This document shows, piece after piece, positions 60,444 to 64,000 of a stretch of DNA of 64,000 bases (the stretch's first letter is position 1; each line of letters begins with the position of its first letter). A model generated the notes under the pieces. It worked only from the letters and a program-made list of their open reading frames with translations, had not been told where the DNA came from and did not search any database. The DNA is from Oscillospiraceae bacterium (GTDB lineage: Bacteria; Bacillota; Clostridia; Oscillospirales; Oscillospiraceae). Where the stretch lies: contig JAFSEW010000066.1 of the NCBI GenBank assembly GCA_017435525.1, forward strand, positions 20,888 through 84,887, in the 5' to 3' direction. The translations under genes and the position numbers were made by a program.

Positions 60444-61697
60444 ATGCACGGAAAAACCCTGGATTCCATTGGATTCATTTCTGATTTTGACCCTGAAATT
60501 TCTGCTGTGATGCACAAGGAACTGTGCCGCCAGCAGGATGGTCTGGAACTGATCGCTTCTGAAAATTTTGCATCCCCTGCTGTGATCGCAGCTATGGGTT
60601 CTATCCTGACCAATAAGTATGCGGAAGGTCTGCCCGGTAAGCGCTATTATGGCGGCTGCCACCATGTAGATGAACTGGAGAGCATTTGTATTCAGAGAGC
60701 CAAGGATCTGTTTGGCGCCGAGTTTGCCAATGTGCAGCCCCATTCCGGCGCACAGGCCAATATGGCCGTGGAGCTGGCCCTGCTGCAGCCCGGTGATACC
60801 ATGATGGGTATGAGCCTGGCCAACGGCGGCCACCTGTCTCATGGCAGCCCTGCCAATATCTCCGGAAAGTATTACAATGTGGTTTCTTATGATGTCAATC
60901 ATGAGACCGGCCGCATTGACTATGATCAGATTCGTGATATGGCAAAGAAGCATCAGCCCAAGCTGATAATCGCCGGTGCCTCTGCCTACCCCCGCACTAT
61001 TGATTTTAAGATTTTTGCAGATATTGCCCATGAAGTTGGCGCAGTGCTGATGGTGGATATGGCCCATATTGCCGGTCTGGTTGCCGGCGGTGCCCACCAG
61101 AGCCCGGTTCCTTATGCGGATATCGTTACCACCACTACTCACAAGACCCTCCGTGGCCCCAGAGGCGGCCTGATCCTTGCCAAGGAGGAATTTGCCAAGA
61201 AGCTGAATTCCGCCGTTTTCCCCGGCACCCAGGGCGGCCCTCTGGAGCATGTGATAGCTGCCAAGGCTATCTGCTTCAAGGAAGCAATGGCCCCTTCCTT
61301 CAAGACCTATGCCCAAAACATCGTGGAGAATGCAAAGGTGCTGTCTGAAGCGCTGCTGCAGGAAGGCTTTGACCTGGTTACCGGCGGCACTGACAATCAT
61401 CTGATGCTGGCTGATCTGCGCCCCATGGGTATCAGCGGCAAGGAACTGCAAATCCGCTGCGATGCCAACAACATTACCCTGAATAAGAATGCCATTCCCG
61501 GCGATCCTGCCAGCCCTTCTGTCACCAGCGGCGTCCGCATCGGCACTGCAGCCGTTACCACCCGTGGCCTGAAGGCGGAAGATATGCCTGCCCTTGCCCA
61601 TTGCATCGCCCTGACTGCTAAGGACTTCAAGGCAACTTCTGCGGAAGTGAAAGCCTCTGTGGCCGAAATCTGCGCGAAGTATCCCCTGTATAAGTAA
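60444..61697 (+). CDS. glyA: Serine hydroxymethyltransferase
   Basis: Converts serine and tetrahydrofolate to glycine and methylene-THF (reversible). 417 residues; [39 protein letters not shown] and the PLP Lys in [14 protein letters not shown] are standard. ATG 60444 after AAAGGAAGG; the frame opening at 60300 is inside the riboswitch. Codon use points to high expression. Confidence 0.97.
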   Translation: MHGKTLDSIGFISDFDPEISAVMHKELCRQQDGLELIASENFASPAVIAAMGSILTNKYAEGLPGKRYYGGCHHVDELESICIQRAKDLFGAEFANVQPHSGAQANMAVELALLQPGDTMMGMSLANGGHLSHGSPANISGKYYNVVSYDVNHETGRIDYDQIRDMAKKHQPKLIIAGASAYPRTIDFKIFADIAHEVGAVLMVDMAHIAGLVAGGAHQSPVPYADIVTTTTHKTLRGPRGGLILAKEEFAKKLNSAVFPGTQGGPLEHVIAAKAICFKEAMAPSFKTYAQNIVENAKVLSEALLQEGFDLVTGGTDNHLMLADLRPMGISGKELQIRCDANNITLNKNAIPGDPASPSVTSGVRIGTAAVTTRGLKAEDMPALAHCIALTAKDFKATSAEVKASVAEICAKYPLYK

Positions 61698-61721
61698 AGA
61701 CTGGAATTTATTTTGAGATAT

Positions 61722-61776
61722 ACGCCCCGTTTCTTGCACAAGTATCAAATGACTTGAGCAAAAGGCGGGGCGTTTT
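61722..61776 (+). terminator. Terminator of glyA
   Basis: ACGCCCCG / CGGGGCGT (61722-61729, 61766-61773) enclosing inner TTGC/GCAA and AAGT/ACTT stems, followed by TTTT. Confidence 0.78.
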
Positions 61777-61786
61777 AATGATCAAT

Positions 61787-61808
61787 CATTCTGCCATGCG
61801 GCAGAATG
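61787..61808 (+). repeat. Small inverted repeat after glyA
   Basis: Nine-bp perfect stem CATTCTGCC / GGCAGAATG with a four-base loop and no T-run. Nothing else is recognised in 61809-61880. Confidence 0.5.
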
Positions 61809-61883
61809 TGGAACCCAAATAGCGAAGATGTGTGCAAAACAATCAAATAATGGTAAAGAAATTATAGACAACATTGTGCACGA

Positions 61884-61912
61884 TTGACATGAAAAGCCTG
61901 CTGGTTTATAAT
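61884..61912 (+). promoter_or_regulatory. Consensus promoter in front of the truncated Rhs module
   Basis: TTGACA (61884-61889), exactly 17 nt, TATAAT (61907-61912): a perfect sigma-A consensus. It reads into the Rhs remnant and the immunity gene. Confidence 0.8.
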
Positions 61913-61938
61913 CATACTATCTCCATACCAGATGCTCC

Positions 61939-62568
61939 CATAACACCACCGGCACCCTGGCAAGCACCCTGGGCGCGGATAACCCCTTGCGCTACAGATC
62001 ATATTATTATGATATCGATTCCGGTCTGTACTACCTCCAGTCCCGCTACTACGACCCCGAGCTTGGCCGCTTCCTAAACGCCGATTCCTACGCCTCCACC
62101 GGTCAGGGTCTCCTTGGCTGCAATATGTTTGCGTATTGTCGCAACAATCCTATATCGCGGAAAGACGCATCCGGTACTGAGGATGTGAGTGTTGAAGATT
62201 TTAACCAAGATAACAACCCGCTGAATGATTTAGGAAATCCAACCGGTAGCGGTACTGGCGGTATCGGTGGTGGAGGTAATGGTGGAACTCGAATTTATCG
62301 CTATGGATACGATAGTGCAGAAAAGCTAGTTCCAACCCAAACCGATGTAAAAAGTAGTACAGGTCTCTCCTTTTCAACACGCCCTAGACCGGGATCAGCT
62401 GTAACCACAATTGAAGAAGTAAATTCTACCGGGAAGCTATATGCCGTACAGGATTCACCTTCTCATGTCAGCGTATATCCGGTTGGAGGAACAGTCGGTC
62501 AATGGTATGATGCAGGGGTTCATTCAATATGGACACAGGCATTGGAGAGCGTGGTAAGAAAGAATTAA
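61939..62568 (+). pseudogene. 5'-truncated Rhs/YD-repeat protein C-terminus with toxin-like tip
   Basis: Reading from 61939 gives the end of an Rhs core: NTTGTLASTLGADNPLRYRS, then DIDSGLYYLQSRYYDPELGRFLNADSYAS and NMFAYCRNNPISRKD, the Rhs-associated core domain signature. It is followed by a Gly-rich linker and a 90-residue variable tip (YRYGYDSAEKL...GLSFSTRPRPGSAVTT...SIWTQALESVV). Homology starts abruptly at about 61939, and no ATG with a ribosome-binding site is in frame; the first in-frame start is TTG 61987 with none. I take it as an orphan Rhs-CT cassette, probably not translated by itself. Confidence 0.8.
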
Positions 62569-62581
62569 TAAGGAGAATACC

Positions 62582-63031
62582 ATGACTAATATCGACAGAA
62601 TAATGTATTTGATTGATTGGAAGCGGAGTCCCGCCGAGCAGAGGGAGGGTATATTTTTAGCCAGAGAAGTCATTTGTATCAAAGCTTTTTTTCAACCGAT
62701 TGGTCCCGGATATAGTAAAAGTGTTTGGGAGAACTGTGCAACAATAATATGTGAACGATCCGACGAAGAACTGCAGCCATATATTACAGACATGATCCTA
62801 TGGATTGAAGATTTAAATTGGCCAGGAGCTGAAAAAATACAGCAACGGCTGATAGCGTTTCAGGATGTTACCATGTTGTCTTCGGCTCTAAATTCTATTG
62901 TCCCTGCCCTCGAAAAGCTTAAAAAAACAAGTTGGCTTATATTCATTTCTGTTTTACTTAGCAACCAGGAACTAAGTCTAACGATAAGCAACAGCACAAA
63001 AGAAATCCTTACTAAATATTCTCTCTATTAA
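62582..63031 (+). CDS. Candidate immunity protein, DUF5071-like
   Basis: A 149-residue helical protein with the DUF5071 pattern: DEELQPYITDMILWIEDLNWPGAEKIQQRLIAF (about 60-92; the W-L/I-x-D-x-NWP segment is typical). AAGGAGAATACC precedes the ATG, 14 bases after the Rhs tip. A small gene directly behind an Rhs-CT is the standard immunity position, so it would neutralise the tip toxin. AT-rich compared with the flanking genes, which hints at horizontal origin. Confidence 0.82.
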   Translation: MTNIDRIMYLIDWKRSPAEQREGIFLAREVICIKAFFQPIGPGYSKSVWENCATIICERSDEELQPYITDMILWIEDLNWPGAEKIQQRLIAFQDVTMLSSALNSIVPALEKLKKTSWLIFISVLLSNQELSLTISNSTKEILTKYSLY

Positions 63032-63077
63032 TGGGGGGAAGGTAAGGATCCTCTAATCACAAGATTTAGGGTCTACT

Positions 63078-63117
63078 TCTGTCCCTGTGTAGCACGGGGG
63101 ACGGTTCTGTGTGCTAT
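63078..63117 (+). repeat. REP-like hairpin element
   Basis: GTCCC-T-GTG ... CAC-G-GGGAC with the motif GGGGACGGTTCTGTGTGC. Short dispersed palindromes with GGGGACGGTTCT are familiar in Clostridia. An inverted GTGCTAT...ATAGCAC follows (about 63111-63157). Confidence 0.5.
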
Positions 63118-63205
63118 GCGGATTAGGCTGATGATCCCGTTAGCGTACAGTATAGCACAGTCAGATACTGTAAATTCTACGATTAAAATGCTGATTGTGT
63201 CCCTG

Positions 63206-63290
63206 GTGGGTGGAAAATTTGGCGAATTTTCCACCCATTGGGGGACCTGAAAAAGCCTCCCGGAAAGGCCTTTAAAATGGCCTTTTAGCG
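63206..63290 (+). repeat. Two adjacent hairpins in the Rhs spacer
   Basis: GGGTGGAAAATT / AATTTTCCACCC with a 5-nt loop (about 63208-63236), then AAAGGCC / GGCCTTTT (about 63264-63286). The second has a short T-run and could end the immunity transcript. No gene is seen in 63032-63365. Confidence 0.55.
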
Positions 63291-63321
63291 CATTTTCTAT
63301 TCGAGCCTCCGGGCGCTGTTG

Positions 63322-63365
63322 TAGGGGCGGCGATTCTGCCGCCCGCGGGCGCGCACTGCGCGCCC
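63322..63365 (+). repeat. Double GC-rich palindrome (intergenic repeat unit)
   Basis: GTAGGGGCGGC-GATTCT-GCCGCCC (stem 63325-63331 with 63338-63344) then GGGCGCGC-ACT-GCGCGCCC (63347-63354 with 63358-63365). The form GTAGGGGCG...CGCCC-CGCGGGCG is that of a dispersed intergenic repeat common in Oscillospiraceae. The Rhs fragment opens right at its end. Confidence 0.6.
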
Positions 63366-63368
63366 TGA

Positions 63369-64000
63369 CATGGTGCCAAAAACGGCCTCCTGACCAGCCA
63401 AAGCTATGGCAACGGCGACAACGTATCCTTCACCTACGACAATCTGGGGCGGGTGAAGACCACCACCTATTCCGACGGCCGTGTCCTGACCTACCGCTAT
63501 ACCGGCGACGGGCAGCTGTACTCCGTGCAGGATAGTAAGTCGGGGCTTACCTATCAGTATAGCTACGATTCTCAGGGTCGCCTGATGGCAAGCTCTGTGA
63601 AAAACAGCGCGGGCAATGTCCTCACCACCCGGCAGACCTACGATGCCAACAACCAGCTGACCGCCCAATCCTGGCAGATGGGCAGCACCAACTATTCCGA
63701 GGTCTATACCTACAGCCTGACCACCGGCCTGCTGGCCACCCATACCCCGGCTGTTGGCAGCACGCGCACCTATAACTACGATGTGCTGCAGCGGCTGTCC
63801 AGCGTCACAGGCGGCGTTTATGGCAAGACCTATACCTATCGGGATACCTCCACTACGAACACCACTACACAGGTGGCAGGACTGACCTACGATCTTCCCA
63901 CGGATATCACCTACGGCTATACCTACGATGTTCTGGGCAATATCGCCACCTACACCCAGGGCGGCACCACCTACACCTATACCTACGATGCCCAGAACCA
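63369..64000 (+). pseudogene. 5'-truncated Rhs/YD-repeat protein, continues beyond window
   Basis: An open frame from just after a TGA (63366-63368) to the end of the window encodes YD repeats: NVSFTYDNLGRVKTTTYSDGR, LTYQYSYDSQGRLMASSVKN, TYDANNQLTAQSW, TYTYDAQNQ. There is no in-frame start or ribosome-binding site; homology begins at AKNGLLTSQSYGNG (63375). It lacks the N-terminal part of an Rhs protein and probably ends in another tip beyond position 64000. Extracellular role if intact. Confidence 0.82.

Noticed and set aside
60180-61748. 522-codon open frame antisense to glyA
   Set aside because: Mirror of the strongly biased glyA codons; glyA motifs and the riboswitch are on the other strand.
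63297-63743. 148-codon minus-strand frame over the Rhs fragment
   Set aside because: Antisense to clear YD repeats, no own signals.
1-64000. CRISPR arrays, tRNA/rRNA genes, insertion sequences, prophage
   Set aside because: None seen: no regularly spaced repeats, no cloverleaf or rRNA motifs, no transposase or phage structural proteins.

Overview
The window comes from a Gram-positive, probably spore-forming anaerobe of the Clostridia, most likely a gut member of the Oscillospiraceae/Ruminococcaceae. This rests on the GerW-type sporulation protein, the long Bacillus-type SRP RNA beside dnaX, the T-box, tandem glycine riboswitch and OLE RNA, the shape of the intrinsic terminators, and several small proteins of a kind seen in this lineage. 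Promoters follow the sigma-A pattern with 16-17 nt spacers, often with TTGCAA or TTGCAT as the -35. I see no tRNA, rRNA, CRISPR array, insertion sequence or prophage.

Layout. 1-2.3 kb: a zinc ABC transporter operon (znuA-znuC-znuB, minus strand) and a stand-alone 76-residue protein. 2.4-9.9 kb: a GNAT enzyme, then scpA-scpB-DUF2953-gerW-dacF-rluB, a RpiR-type regulator, a flavoprotein and acpP. 9.9-13.6 kb: SRP RNA, dnaX, the YbaB/EbfC gene and recR, then two small minus-strand genes, one a FlK-like thioesterase. 13.7-24.7 kb: pncB, a minus-strand AbrB / methionine-gamma-lyase-like / EamA operon, a zinc metallopeptidase, a TIGR04255 protein, a PAP2 phosphatase, dut, a Na/Pi cotransporter, an aminotransferase and a LUD-domain protein. 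24.7-29.0 kb: a minus-strand shikimate operon aroA-aroC-chorismate mutase-aroE/aroK fusion-aroQ. 29.2-33.8 kb: a membrane Ser/Thr kinase with fibronectin-like repeats and an M81 metallopeptidase.

33.9-40.8 kb holds an OLE RNA locus: a roughly 600-nt structured RNA, its membrane partner OapA, then dxs-tlyA-nadK-argR-recN. 40.9-46.1 kb: a tyrosine T-box and tyrS, dapA (minus), queA-tgt and yajC. 46.1-53.5 kb: a ThrE-type exporter, an HxlR-DegV pair divergent from a copper P-type ATPase that appears to carry its own CopZ chaperone as an internally initiated C-terminal domain, a lipase-like hydrolase, a 42-residue protein, truA and an ArsC/Spx-like protein. 53.6-60.1 kb: an alanine/sodium symporter overlapping a convergent ZIP transporter, an aldo/keto reductase with ferredoxin-type clusters, a leader-peptide attenuator in front of a methyltransferase and a GNAT enzyme, and a MATE exporter. 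60.1-61.8 kb: a glycine riboswitch and glyA. 61.8-64 kb: two 5'-truncated Rhs fragments, the first with a toxin-like tip and a DUF5071-type immunity gene, separated by a repeat-rich stretch.

Most interesting: the leader at 57.0-57.25 kb, where three mutually exclusive pairings can be drawn around a 28-codon ORF whose start codon is buried by its own 3' end; the OLE RNA/OapA locus; the nested CopZ start in copA; and the orphan Rhs tip-immunity module behind a consensus promoter.
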